Source: Cricetomys ansorgei
Lineage: Eukaryota; Chordata; Mammalia; Rodentia; Nesomyidae
Direction: 5' to 3'
Length of the DNA stretch: 64,000 nt
NCBI GenBank assembly: GCA_026225945.1
Contig: JAMJFZ010001868.1
Span: 6,254,501 to 6,318,500 of the forward strand
Shown here: positions 1 to 10,682 of the stretch, piece by piece
How positions within the stretch are numbered: the first letter of the stretch is position 1
Layout: every line of letters begins with the position of its first letter
Program-made: the position numbers and the translations under genes
Notes under the pieces: generated by a model
Told to the model about the DNA's origin: nothing
What the model saw: the letters and a program-made list of their open reading frames with translations, nothing else
Databases searched by the model: none

Positions 1-1012
1 TAAACAATGTCATTTCTCTTCCAGAAGCCCAGAAATCATCTTCCTACATTATCACCATTAGTAAACAGGGGGAAATCTTTCAGTTCATTCCAGTATTTTT
101 CCCTATTAGATATAATCCAGGCATGTAATATATCTAGCACCAGGATCTTATCAGTTAATTTTAGTGGACAACGAAGAGGAGTGGCAAGAAAGAGTCTGTA
201 ATACTTTAGAGAGGGGATCTTAGGGTATCCCTAACTCAAAAATCATAAGAAGATATACTACATCTGACACGGGTTTGATTTAATACACCGTAGATTCTAG
301 GAGAAGCTGTTCCTATCTAGGAGAGGTTGTTAAGAATCTCCCTTCTAACTATTTTATAAGAATAAATTATGTTTTTCAATTTGCTTATTAAAATGATTTT
401 TTTCTTACAAACTCCTCTTCTTTTGGTTACTTCTCCTGCCTCCCTCTCATTTCCTCTATATTTCTATCTTTTCCCTGCTTAAACCTATCTGGTTTCAGTA
501 TTCCCTCCTCAGCGACCTTTATTTTTGAACAAAGTCTAATTATTTCCTGTGACTATAAAAAGATATGCCTTGTAAACATTTATTATCCACCACTTATTGT
601 CCTCATCTTCTAATTTCTTCCCCTAACGCTCTTGATTCCTAGTATTCTTAAGACTGGGAAATAATCCTGCTATCATAAAACTTGTAGCATAAGATGGTTA
701 GACAAACATCACTATCACAACAAAGTACTAAGTTAACTTCAGATAATGTATATTATAGGAATAAAACACATTTCTAAGTAGGGTACTACTATAAAATGCT
801 TTGAACAAGTGGCATAGGAGCTGAGCATAAAAAATAACCAAGGACTTATGAGAGTCATGGCTGAAATGAAAGTCAGTAAAAGAACCATGAACTGTTAGAA
901 AGGGGAAAAAATGGAGCGACTTCTCTATATGTTCTTAATATTTGAAAAAGTCACATAAAAGAAGCTGATAACCACTAATCTCAGAATGTATCCTGGGACA
1001 GCAAGATGCTAC
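1..1012. other. Intergenic, no gene seen
   Basis: AT-rich sequence with stops in all frames. The only open frame (7-201, 64 codons) has no domain, no splice context and no low-complexity cause, and I read it as chance. No repeat family recognised. Confidence 0.55.
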
Positions 1013-1135
1013 AGTGAACAAAGGCCCTTATCGGTAAACCTAGAGGCCTGAGGTGGACACCTGGAGTATGCATAAAGGCAGAAGGAAAGAACCAACTCCA
1101 CAAAGGCAGTATTACACTCGACCCCACACGCACAT
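1013..1135 (+). mobile_element. B3/B2-type SINE fragment
   Basis: The order of motifs (cggtaaacctagaggcctga, then a purine-rich 'gcagaaggaaagaaccaactcc', then a CA-rich end) follows the body of rodent B3 SINEs, in which a tRNA-derived head is followed by 'ggaaggagagaactgactccc' and a CA-rich 3' region. Heavily diverged and without a clear target-site duplication, so an old copy. The RNA polymerase III boxes are degenerate. Confidence 0.5.
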
Positions 1136-1193
1136 TTGTTGTGTATATATGTCCTGATCAAAATATCACAGTCACTAACAAACACACAGTAAT

Positions 1194-1194
<1 letters not shown>

Positions 1195-1248
<54 letters not shown>
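1195..1248. repeat. (GAT)18 trinucleotide microsatellite
   Basis: Eighteen uninterrupted GAT units (54 bp). It ends about 10 bp before an LTR-like repeat begins. The absence of interruptions suggests the array is young and probably length-polymorphic. Confidence 0.95.
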
Positions 1249-1257
1249 ACATTTTAT

Positions 1258-1633
1258 TGTGGTTTGTGAGTCGTCCGCGTAGGCTCATATAGTTGAATGT
1301 TTGGTTCCCAGTTGGTGGACTGTTTAGGAAATGTGCCTTATTGGAGTAGGTGTAGTCTTACTGGAGGAGGCATCTCACTGGGGGTGTATGTTGATATTTC
1401 AAAAGCCCATGCCAGTCCTGCTCTTGCCCTCTTGCTGCCTTTTGTCTGAGGCTCCGTCTGTAAGCTCTCATCTACTGCTTTAGAGATATTTCTACTTTCA
1501 TCCAGCTTGCTGCCATGATGATCATTTACTCACTCTCTGAAACTGTAAGAAAGCTTTCAATTTAAATGCTTTCTATCATAAATTGTCTTGGTCATAGTAT
1601 CTCTTCATAGCAAAAACAACCGTAACTAAGACA
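1258..1633 (+). mobile_element. Solo LTR-like rodent repeat (TG...CA)
   Basis: Begins TGTGGTTTGTGAG and ends AACTAAGACA. Internal landmarks (gtaggctcatat, ttggttcccagttggtgga, ttggtcatagtatctcttca) are those of a very common rodent interspersed repeat. The same 3' block closes the copy at 47274-47692 and opens, reverse-complemented, the copies at 2767-3140 and 41642-42004. The TG...CA ends fit an LTR. I could not find a convincing 5-bp target duplication here. Family name not assigned. Confidence 0.6.
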
Positions 1634-1638
1634 GTTTT

Positions 1639-1706
<68 letters not shown>

Positions 1707-1737
1707 TCCTTCTTTCTCTTTTTCTTTGTTTCTTTCT
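1634..1737. repeat. (TTTC)n microsatellite abutting the LTR end
   Basis: Roughly 100 bp of TTTC units, degenerate at the right end (ttcc, tttg). It starts directly after the CA of the preceding LTR-like repeat. The minus-strand open frame across it encodes only KERK repeats and is an artefact. Confidence 0.92.
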
Positions 1738-2344
1738 CAGAAAACTTCTGATTATTTGTAGTTATGATAACCTCAGCTGACTCAGTGATTGAAAATATCA
1801 AAAAACATGCTCAAAATCTTTATAACTAATTATGAATAAATGCACAAGTACACAAAATGAAATGATTTATTATATCTGTAATGTTATCCTGTTAAATACA
1901 TTTTGATGCAATTATACTTCTATGTCTTAAGAATGTGCATGTGAATGTTCCTACATGTTCGACAAGCAGATCTGCGCTTTTCCAGGTTCTTTTCTGTAGC
2001 ATTTCATATAAACAGATATAGAGAACTAATTTTTACAAACATGCAATTTAGGAGCTGGTATCAGACCTGTAGCACATGTGCACATAGTTTGTTTGTGTGT
2101 TCAAATATGATTAGAAGTCCTTTACTTTCATTTGACTTGGTAGAAAAAATACATGTGTTCATCTGTAAGACTTAATGTTAAGGTTCAATGAAAACATACT
2201 GAAATTTTCACCTCTCTTATCAAAGCTTAGAAAAAACTAAATTATTTTTTTTTAATTTATATATACGGAGGGTTTTGAGGCTGGTTCTTACTCAATAACT
2301 TAGAATAAATGAACTCATGACTGTGTTTTTCTATAATTATTATT
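1738..2344. other. Intergenic, no gene seen
   Basis: AT-rich unassigned sequence. A 76-codon open frame (1945-2175) shows no domain or start context that would support a gene. Confidence 0.5.
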
Positions 2345-2766
2345 TTCAGAAATTAATTAATATACAGCATGTTCTGAATATATTCACCCTCCATCTCTTC
2401 CCTGATTGAAACCCCACTTCTTTATCTCCCCATTTTGTGGGTGTGTTTTGTATGTTGCCTTGAAGGCCGAAAATCTGCAGTCCCTTACTCTGAACCTTGG
2501 CCATTTGTGGGTCACTGTTTTAACTACCCTCTACTACAAAAAGAAGCTTCTTAGATGAGGGTTAAGAAATGCATTAATCTATGGGTATAATGATAAGTCA
2601 TTAAGAGTAAGTTCAATACTGTATCTTTCTAGCAAAATAGTAGTAGTATGTTCATGCCTGGGCCCTATCACCTGCCTGGCCACAGGGTCTTAGAGCCATA
2701 ATGATGTCAATTATTGGTTTCATTCTGTGGAGAGAGATTTGAATCTAATAATCAGTGCCTTGTTAC
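2345..2766 (-). mobile_element. L1 3'UTR, 3'-ward segment (split copy)
   Basis: Antisense of a rodent L1 3'UTR. Landmarks are cttggccatttgtgggtcac, ctacaaaaagaagcttctta, gatgagggttaagaaatgca and the agtagtagt block. These recur in the L1 copies at 45225-46215 and 50030-50177 in the same order. The element is broken by an LTR at 2767-3140 and resumes at 3141. Confidence 0.75.
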
Positions 2767-3140
2767 TGTCTTATAACTTAACAGGTTCATATATCTGTGA
2801 TGAAACACCAATACCAAAACTCACTTGAGGCAGAAAAGCTTATTTTAGCTTACACTCAAGGCAGGAAACTGGAGGACGTTACTTAAGCAGATACCATGAT
2901 GAAACACTCCTTCCTGTCTTTCTCCCATGGCTTGTGTAACCTACTTTCTCATACCATCCAGGACCAAAGTGACAAGAGTGTGACTGTACATAGTGTACTA
3001 GCCCTTCCAATACCCTTCATTAACCAGGGACATTCTCTCTGGATTTCACTACAGGCAATCAATAGAGACACATTCTCAATTGAGATATTTTTCCCAGTAA
3101 ATCTAATTTGTGTCAAGTTGACACAAAAATATCCTGGACA
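2767..3140 (-). mobile_element. Solo LTR-like repeat inserted in L1
   Basis: Runs TGTCTTATAAC...ATCCTGGACA, flanked by GTTAC (2762-2766) and GTTAT (3141-3145), a 5-bp target duplication with one change. Inside are 'ctgtgatgaaacaccaa' at the left and 'ttgtgtcaagttgacac' at the right, the reverse complement of the ends of the copy at 47274-47692. A 5-bp duplication fits class III (ERVL/MaLR-like) LTRs. The 104-codon open frame 2896-3210 lies across this LTR and is not a gene. Confidence 0.75.
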
Positions 3141-3330
3141 GTTATTCCCACAATGTCTGTGCTGCTATTGCATCAATGGGCATGTCTTCCCAGGCCAGTC
3201 ATTACTGTAGCTCATACAGTTCACAACTCGGTATGACTGAAGATCATTTGCGTCTTCTCGTAGCTTGCATAGCATTCCCAGCACTATGAGAGCTAGCCAG
3301 TATAGAGATGAAGCTTTCAGTTCCATGTCA
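3141..3330 (-). mobile_element. L1 3'UTR, continuation after LTR insertion
   Basis: Resumes the L1 3'UTR in antisense: 'ttattcccacaatgtctgtg', 'gcatcaatgggcatgtcttc', 'gtagctcatacagttcacaa', 'cccagcactatgagagctag'. This is the order expected directly after the block that ends at 2766, so both parts are one insertion. Confidence 0.72.
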
Positions 3331-3548
3331 GATTGATTTTCCCATGTTTCAACACTAAAGCAGCAGTGGCTGTTTTTATTATCCTTTCAAAATGCTAGGG
3401 CAATGTTCCAAGAAGGCAGATGTATCATAAAGATTGCAGACCCTCAATAATTTTACTAATGTGTACATAGTTCGTATGTATCACTATTACCTCTCACTTC
3501 AGAAACATTTCTGTCACAATCCCTTTTCCCCATCCCCCAACTTTCTCA

Positions 3549-3616
3549 CTCACTCTCTCTCTCTCTCTCTCTCTCTCTCGCTCTCTCTCTCTCGCTCTCT
3601 CTCTCTCGCTCTCTCT
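3549..3616. repeat. (CT)n microsatellite with periodic CG
   Basis: CT dinucleotide tract in which a 'cg' interruption returns about every 14 bp at the right side, giving a higher-order unit (ctctctctctctcg) repeated about three times. Overlapping open frames on both strands (SLSL / ERER repeats) are artefacts. Confidence 0.92.
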
Positions 3617-3933
3617 TTCACATCTAATCATTTTCTTTTGTGACCTACTGAGCTTAAAGAGTACAATCTGTGTGACAAAGGATCTAGAGTTACCCATTGG
3701 ACCATAGTCAGCTCAGCAGTGGATAAACAATTGAATACAGTGACTCCTTCTTCCAGAAGCCATAAATAGCTAATAATTCAGCAGTAAAGAATAGAGCCCA
3801 TGAACCTTGCCCCATTTGACAAGTGATTATCAATAGATCCAGTCTTGTGTGGACCCAGACCAGGAAAGCACAGTCACTGTGAGTTAATGATGACAATTGT
3901 GTTTAGAGAATGGCTTTCTCAGCCTTTCACCCA
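3617..3933. other. Intergenic, no gene seen
   Basis: Unassigned sequence between a microsatellite and a B1. No exon-like signal seen. Confidence 0.5.
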
Positions 3934-4114
3934 GTTTTCCAGTTCTTTGTTTGTTTGTTTGTTTTTGAGACAGAGTTTCTCTGTTGTAACTCTGACTGTC
4001 CTGGAACTCATTGTGTAGACCTCGAACTCACAGAAATTCTGCTCCTGCCTCTGTCTCCCAAATTCTGGGATTAAAGGATTGCACCACCACTGACTGGCTC
4101 GTTTTCCAGTTCTT
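3934..4114 (-). mobile_element. B1 SINE with 14-bp target-site duplication
   Basis: Body at about 3961-4100 reads, in antisense, gagacagagtttctctgttg ... ctggaactcattgtgtagac ... ctgggattaaaggattgcac, the 7SL-derived B1 sequence. GTTTTCCAGTTCTT occurs at 3934-3947 and again at 4101-4114, a perfect target-site duplication. The A-tail (T-rich here, GTTTGTTT) lies at 3948-3966. About 18 bp around 'ccaggctggc' are missing from the middle. Confidence 0.95.
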
Positions 4115-4855
4115 ACACACATCTGTCTCATTGTTCACAGTGTTCTGAAATTTGAGACCGTGTTATAAATGTCTTGCTTAACGAAAAGCCCACAACCATC
4201 TTTTACCCTTAGCAACTCTGGGCAGACATGATGCTCTGTATTCACCACTAGTCTTCTTCAGAGATTTCTCTGATCAAGGCTGGCAGCAACTTCTGTGAGA
4301 GTAGGTATGAGCATATAGATAAATCAAGGTTCAATGTAGACACAGTATGTTTGAACATCTGCTCCTGATTATTCACAAACCTCTTCTCATCATAAATTTC
4401 AACCAATATTTTAAAAATAATTATCTTACTAAAGGCTTGAAGTTATCTTTATGCCACTCTGAGTAAATAAAATTTATTTCTGCTAGATGCAAGGAGTGCA
4501 TTCTTAATTAAAATGTCCTGTGTAGTATAATAAAATATTGTGTAAAATGATACACAAATATCTAAGTTCCCAAAACATCGTTTTTATTTATAGATACAGT
4601 TATTCTAATATATTCATAAAAATAGACTTTTAACAGAAATTTTCACATGTATAATTTTTAAAACTCATATAGCATCAGTCCAAAAATCTTCATCCAGCAG
4701 TTTATTGGTTTTTCCTTACTTACCGACTGTTATAGGATGCATTTTCTGATACCATTGACGAGTACAACATTCCCATTAGAGTTGTTTAGAAATTCATGTT
4801 ATACTTCATATTGAAAAGAATCAGATTTTTTTTGTCAGATTAGCAACAAGAAAAA
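4115..4855. other. Intergenic, AT-rich, no gene seen
   Basis: No open frame of note and no repeat family that I recognise. Confidence 0.5.
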
Positions 4856-4990
4856 AGAAAGCTGAATGGCACAGCAGTGAGCCTGCCATGTGGCTCATTA
4901 AAGGCAAGTGCTTCACAAGTCTGGTGACCCCAGTTCAATCCCTGGAACCCATGGAAAGGTAGAAGGAAAAGAATGATCCCACAGAGTTGT
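4856..4990 (+). mobile_element. B3-type SINE
   Basis: Contains aaaggcaagtgcttcacaag, gaccccagttcaatccctgg, aacccatggaaaggtagaag and 'cacagagttgtc' in the order of rodent B3. 'gttcaatccct' is the remnant RNA polymerase III B box. Truncated at the 3' side before the usual CA-rich region. Confidence 0.7.
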
Positions 4991-5175
4991 CATAAACAGC
5001 AAGGGAACAAGTACAAATAATGATAATAACTTTATTTGAAAAAAAGTGTCACAGAATCCCATGTAGTTGGCTTTAGATCTGGGTATATTGATATCACAGC
5101 TCTAATTTCCTTCCTTTTTGTGGTTTAGAAGCTGGAATTTTTCAAATGGAAATAGAATTATTGATATTTATATTT

Positions 5176-5512
5176 TGTATGTGTGTATGCCTATGGATAT
5201 GAAATTAGAGACCTGACAACAAATTCAGCTGTCATTTGTTAGGTGCCATCCATATTAGTTTTGATGTTTTATTTTTATTGTTTTCATGTTTTTTGTTGAG
5301 ACATATTCTCTAATTTACCACAAATTCATAAAGTATGTTATGCTGGATCTCCAGAGAGATCTCACAGATCTTCTTATCATTGGTACTCCAGCCCTGGGAG
5401 TATAAACCCGTGCTACAATGTCTGGCATTTTTAAATGTGGTTTCTGAGAACACAAGTTCTTGTGCTTGCAAAATAATCATTTTCATAACTAAACTATCTC
5501 CCTAGCACTAGA
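5176..5512 (-). mobile_element. B4 SINE
   Basis: B4 joins an ID/tRNA-type head to a B1-like part. In antisense the right end shows the ID head (gaacacaagttcttgtgctt, 'aactatctccctagcac') and the middle shows the B1-like part (gagacatattctctaattta, 'ccagccctgggagtataaac'). The left end has the characteristic TG-rich tail and 'gagacctgacaac'. Old and diverged. Confidence 0.6.
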
Positions 5513-5581
5513 CAATACCTGCATTTTTAAGATGACGTTGTGAGAAAAGTATTTGAAGGGTGGAAGAGATATTTACTTTAC

Positions 5582-6110
5582 AAGTCATTTTAATACCTTT
5601 ATTTATTCTTTGATAATTTCACACATGTATACAACATATTTTGATCATATTCACTCTCTTCTTCCTCTCCTACATTTCCTGAAATCCTCCATGTCAACCT
5701 CCAACCCCAGTGTTCTATCCTTCTGGTTTTTTTTTTTTTTTTTTTTACAAATTTTTCTGTAACACACTGGCTTAAATTAAAACTGCCATTGTACACACAG
5801 GCCTAGAGTTATCCACTGGACAACTTATGATATCTAAGTTATCACAGACGACTTAAATAGGACCATACCTTAGAAGAAAACTGCCTCTCACGCCTCAGCA
5901 GCCATTGCCTAGCACTTGCTCTTAACTAGGAGTACAATCATTCAGTCCTCCCTTATCCACACTGTAATGTTGACTGATTTGATCTTAAACAGGCAACCAG
6001 GAGGGCTGTGAGTTCACCAGTGCAATGTCCTTGTTATTTCCAAAAGATACTGTCTCCTCTGCTCCCATACTCCTTTATTTCCTCAGCTAATCACTGACAA
6101 TTCTTTGAGA
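5582..6110 (-). mobile_element. L1 3'UTR (rodent Lx-like)
   Basis: In antisense it carries the block ataatttcacacatgtatac / catattttgatcatattcac, then pyrimidine-rich sequence, 'ggcctagagttatccactgg', 'agaaaactgcctctcac', 'cagcagccattgcctagc', 'tgttgactgatttgatctta' and ggctgtgagttcaccagtgc. This is the classic order of a rodent L1 3'UTR. A T-run at 5727-5748 sits inside it. No ORF2 is left. Confidence 0.82.
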
Positions 6111-6263
6111 TCCCACTTTTCAGTAAAATGTAAATAACTTATTGTCTCCAATAGGTTCCATAATTTTCAGAGAATCTGATATAAATTTATGATTTGTTGC
6201 TCTTTTTCCCCACAATGTTGTAACAGAATTTAACATCATTTTATGACTTCAGAAAGTCAATGA

Positions 6264-6302
<39 letters not shown>
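6264..6302. repeat. (TA)n(CA)n compound microsatellite
   Basis: About nine TA units followed by about eleven CA units. All steps alternate purine and pyrimidine. Confidence 0.93.
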
Positions 6303-6640
6303 ATACATCAATGCAACAAATATTTGTTAAACAGAAAGTTATCCAGATACACATTATCACATAAGATATAAGATGAAAATTAGAGTATTATAATAACAAT
6401 AATAAAGTAACATTAATTTATTGGGTATATTACATATGCCTAAAAACTTGACAAATTTTTGTTATGTTTTCAATATTTCAAATAAGTTTAGAGGAATTAT
6501 AAATCATCACTGTTGCCAATTCATATTTTTAAAACATATTTAGAGAAGGTGTCAGGTTCTCTTTCTTTCACATGCTGTAAACATTTCTTTTTTTTTTTAT
6601 TGTGAAGATTGTAAATGTTCTTTCACAGATATTTAGAACT
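6303..6640. other. Intergenic, AT-rich, no gene seen
   Basis: Includes 'ataataacaataataaag' style simple sequence. No coding signal. Confidence 0.5.
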
Positions 6641-6766
6641 TCAACAACTGTTTTGGTTTTGGTTTTTTGTTTTTTTTTTGTTTTTTTTTTTTTAAGGCAA
6701 AGTTTCTTTTTCGTAACTCTGGCTGTCCTGGTGTATGCCACTACCATCACCCAGCTCAACAACTGT
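6641..6766 (-). mobile_element. B1 SINE with internal deletion
   Basis: TCAACAACTGT at 6641-6651 and 6756-6766 is a perfect 11-bp target duplication enclosing a B1 of only ~104 bp. The body jumps from 'ctggctgtcctgg' directly to 'tgtatgccacta', so about 75 bp of the B1 middle are absent, while both the A-tail (T-rich, 6652-6692) and the 5' end (on the right) are kept. Open frames across it on both strands are artefacts of the T/G-rich tail. Confidence 0.9.
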
Positions 6767-6944
6767 ATTTGCTTGTTGGTATAATTGTCATCTGTGTGTT
6801 CTTCATGTGATTTGGTAGATTCAAGATATCTCAAGTATCATTTTCCTTCTATTTGAAGGACTTATTTTTGTGTTTCTAAAAGTATACAGTTGAAGAGTGG
6901 CAAGTTTTGGTAGTTTTTGTATATGCTAAAAAGTCTTTCCTCGT

Positions 6945-7345
6945 TTTTTTGAGAGGGAGACTTTTCTGGGGAGACACACACAAATGTCTATTCATCCCAG
7001 ATAGGGAACAAATGAGAGAAATTACTGATAGTCCTGATGGCAAGTTTGGTAAAACACTGAGCTATATTGAGATTCCTTACAGGCATATGGGTGAGTGATA
7101 ACAGGCATAGAAAACTCAAAGACAGCTGTATCATCAAAGAACACCTCACCATGGATATTCACAGTTCACAGAATATGGAAACCGGGAGCACACTTCACTG
7201 CCTTCAGGAAAGTCAACAGGTTGGAGAGTGCATTTTCCAGTAAGTCTCCGTAAGTCTGAGTCTCTACCAAGGCTCAGCTGGTCTTTGTTTCTTCTCAGCA
7301 GTTGGGATTGTCTGAGAGTTACTCTCATAGTCATTATTGTTTATA
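6945..7345. repeat. Candidate rodent interspersed repeat, family unknown
   Basis: The blocks 'atcccagatagggaacaaat', 'attgagattccttacaggca', 'caccatggatattcacagtt' and 'gtcaacaggttggagagtg' read like an old dispersed rodent repeat that I have seen without being able to name it. Two short open frames (6907-7098 plus, 7146-7334 minus) fall here and have no domain. It could equally be unique DNA. Confidence 0.3.
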
Positions 7346-9673
7346 TACTGTTTAGGAGCGAGGGTCCTAGTACATCTAGTCCTTTTCAATGACTTCCTGA
7401 AGCTATTTTGAGTTATTGTCTTCCTGTATTAATAAGCTTAACCTCCAATATTTCACCTCCCTTTAGAATATCCTATAATTTCCTCTCATTATAAACATAC
7501 TATCTTAAAAAGTTTCCATGATGGAAGGTGTTAGTTCCAGAGGAAACTGCTACACAATACTTCAAACCACATTTCATTATAATTTTAACGTTATTTTGAT
7601 AAAATCCTTCATTCTATATTTAAAGACTTGCTGACTATTTTCTTTGATTTACTTTCATTGTTTCAAAAATTAAACCTTGCTAGTAATTGGATCTTTCTGC
7701 TGAATACTAAGTCTATGACATGGGCCTTGGAAGTTCTCCCTGTACTTCTCAAAGTTGGCATGTACTGAGCATATATTTCTGATTTATACTTTCATTATTC
7801 CTAAGTCTATGTCAGATACCAGCTTTATAGTTTGTGAATGTCTCAGTCTTTGACACAGTGTCTATAGATCTGTTAGATCTAAGAGTAAATCCTCCACTCA
7901 AGTGGTTTTTGGTAGAAGAAAATCCTTACATTTTTTAGAATTTATTAATAAATAATACGATCAGTTTCACATTTAATACTTTATTTTGAGACTTTCCTCC
8001 TAACGATGCAGAGCACATGCAGCTACCTGTGTGTACAAAAATGTTGTTTCTTTATCTGATCCCAAATTAAATTTTATATACTTAACTGTGAGATCTTCTG
8101 AACACACTTATACTTCTATGTGTGCAACAGGCCAGCAATCTCTACATTTTTTATGTCTTTATATATAACCTTATATTTAAGAAAGTTTACATCCAGCCAA
8201 GGCCAAGACTAAAGCTCAAAGATCTGTTATGCAAACCTATTCACGAACTGTAAGAATCTGAATATAGATTCTACACACATAAATTTTTGAGAGTCTAAGT
8301 AACCTGACCCTTTAAAGAATAAAGTTAGTCAAGTTGAACATTTAAAAGTTCAGGCAGAACTTATGTTTGTTATTGGTGATGGTAGTTAATGTTCTGTCAA
8401 TAGATGTCCGTATGGCGTAATACTCACACTTGGTATATCAATCTAAAACACCACTGATAATCTTCTAGAAGAATGGATATTGCATTATAAATAGGTCTGC
8501 TAAAAATTTACCCTTTCCTAGACTCTTTTGGTAAGTGACAAGAAGTATATCTTATTTTATTTCGTTTTTAAATCACCATTTAAGACTTCCACAGAAAATG
8601 TTATGTGAATCTAGCTCCAGTTTTTACAACCATCAGAAAATAAGCTGAAAGTCAATAAAATGCTTACTATTCTCATTTTAGTTCTTTCTGACAGGCCAAC
8701 AGAAGTAAAATCCTGAGTTTTTAGTTAGCTGGAACGCATAAAATGATTTAACAGTATTTGCATAACCTTTGGGAAAATAAATCAGGTTGTACATTTTATT
8801 GTTTGAAACTAGAATAATGTTATTATTCATCTTGTCTTAGAGTCCCTGAAATCTGTTCTGCGATGAAAATAAGGCTTTTAAAATAATTTAAAACAAATTT
8901 ACCATCAATTGTCTTTGTAGAAGTAACTTATATAAATGGATTTTTTATGGAAGTTGCAGATATTTCTTTACACAATATAAGTAACCTTTGCTTGTCATTG
9001 TTGGAAAGCACATTTATGGTTCCTTCCAGGTCCATTTTAGTCTTGGGTGACGATACATGTAACAGGTAAAACAATGTCTACATAAGTAGCTAGACCTTAA
9101 GCTCCAGCCTTTTTGACCTGAGGTTAATATAGTGGTATTTTTCAAGATAAGAATTTAGAAAAAAGTAGCAATCTTTAATGTTAGCCGAATGGCCACATAT
9201 CTGTTTGAAATATACAGTTTAAATAAAATTAGTGGTTTGGAATTGTTTGGAGCAGTATCAAAGGGCATATTAATACCATGAACAAATACATTTCAGCAGG
9301 AAAATAATTTAGATTCAAAATTGGAAACTTTATGTTATACACATATTTTAAACCTGCAGCTCAAGTAGATATAAGCTCTGAGTTACTTAATGGCACAAGA
9401 TTGTCTTATTCTTAAACTATTACCGCGTTCTTTGGACATCATGAGTAAAATAAGGGATTAGTGTCTCACAATTCTGCAAGAACAATATGAGTAAGACAGT
9501 CTTTGTCATATAACCCCAAATAGTCAACTCCTATAAAAGGCAGTCTACCACACCCCCTTTTTCTTCCTACTGTGATAACTTTTATTTACTCATAATTATC
9601 CGAGACACAGAAAGCCTTGCATCTTTAAAGTATAACATAAAGAACATGATAGACTAAAAGTGAGAAGACTTTA
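7346..9673. other. Intergenic, no gene seen
   Basis: 2.3 kb with no open frame of 60 codons, no microsatellite and no repeat recognised. The lack of rodent SINEs over this span is compatible with old unique sequence, and conserved non-coding sequence cannot be excluded by eye. Confidence 0.5.
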
Positions 9674-9873
9674 ATTTCCTTCTCTCTCTATTTTTGTTTT
9701 TGTTGTTGTTGTGTTTTTGTTTTTTGAGACAGGGTTTCTCTGTTGTAACTCTGGCTGTCCTGGAACTCATTCTGTAGACCAGGCTGGCCTCAAGCTCACA
9801 GAGCTCCACCTGCCTCTGCCTGCTGAGTGCTGGGATTAAAGGCATGTGCCACTATGGCCAAACTCATTTCCTT
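9674..9873 (-). mobile_element. B1 SINE, nearly full length
   Basis: In antisense: gagacagggtttctctgttg ... gaccaggctggcctcaagct ... tgctgggattaaaggcatgt. Repeats ATTTCCTT at 9674-9681 and 9866-9873 are the probable target duplication. The tail is a (TTG)n/T-rich block at 9690-9725. One of the best preserved B1 copies here, so probably among the younger insertions. Confidence 0.93.
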
Positions 9874-10084
9874 GCCTTTTTCTCTCCACATTTGATTGGT
9901 GTAAGTGTCAGTGCAACTTGTCTCCATGGAAACAAATTTAGAATTGTTTTAGTCAATTGGTGAAATTGGAGTATTGTAGTTTGAATATGAACAGGGAGAA
10001 CCTAACATATTTTAAAGATTTTAAACAAAGTCTACAATCAATAGGCTTTTGTAACTTATTATCTATATTTATGGTCACCTACAT

Positions 10085-10330
10085 CAAGAAATCAGCGCTG
10101 GATAACCAACAAGTAGGCAGCCCTCAAATCATATATATATATACAGGATGTACTTATGCATTTAGCTGTGTGTGTGGTGTGTGTGTGTAAAACGATTAAA
10201 GGTAGAGGTTAGAGAATCTGAATTTGAGAGAGAAGAGACAGAAAGGGGGAACATGGAATGAGTTTGAGGGAGGAAAAAGAAAGGAAAAATGATGTAGTTA
10301 AATTTTAATTACAAAATTTTTTTAATAAAT
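10085..10330 (+). mobile_element. L1 3' end, sense orientation
   Basis: Shows the tail of a rodent L1: 'caagtaggcagccctcaaat', a TA/TG-rich stretch, then the G-rich block 'aatttgagagagaagagaca', 'gagtttgagggaggaaaaag', 'aaatgatgtagttaaatttt', ending in an A/T-rich tail. The short TG microsatellite at 10166-10188 is part of it. Confidence 0.65.
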
Positions 10331-10540
10331 AATAATTCATTCTAAAATTAAAATAACTTCATAAAATAAGAAATTTGTTGTTGGGCATTTATTTTAAAGA
10401 AGCTAGAATCAGTTACATTCAGCAAATGTCTGATATACTGACTTCTTAGTCAAATGATTGATAAATTGTTTTAACTCAAACTAGAAAACTAGTACTCTCC
10501 AGGACAGTGAAAGAATTTTGGATATTATCACCTATTTTTA

Positions 10541-10670
10541 ACCGGGTCTTACTATGTACTTCTATCCAGTCTGGAGCTTTGACATAGACCAGGCTGACCT
10601 TGAATTCACAGAGATCCTCCTGTCCCTACTTCGTGAGTGCTGAAACTGAGGGCATGAGTAGCCATACCAT
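10541..10670 (-). mobile_element. Old, diverged B1-like SINE
   Basis: 'cttgaattcacagagatcct', 'gaccaggctg' and 'gagtgctgaaactgagggca' follow the B1 order in antisense with many changes. The left third (acttctatccagtctggag) departs from modern B1, which fits a proto-B1 or an early B1 subfamily. Confidence 0.6.
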
Positions 10671-10682
10671 TATTACTTTTAA

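Noticed and set aside
2896..3210. 104-codon frame
   Set aside because: Crosses the border between an LTR and an L1 3'UTR, two unrelated repeats, so it cannot be an evolved gene.
3434..3697. Overlapping frames on both strands with SLSLSL / ERERER repeats
   Set aside because: Translations of the (CT)n microsatellite. The same applies to frames at 1592-1801, 30552-30908, 38346-38555, 48216-48519 and 49726-49949.
4856..4990. tRNA gene suggested by a B-box-like gttcaatccct
   Set aside because: Part of a B3 SINE. No cloverleaf with acceptor pairing can be formed. The same holds for the heads at 31327, 36023 and 57806.
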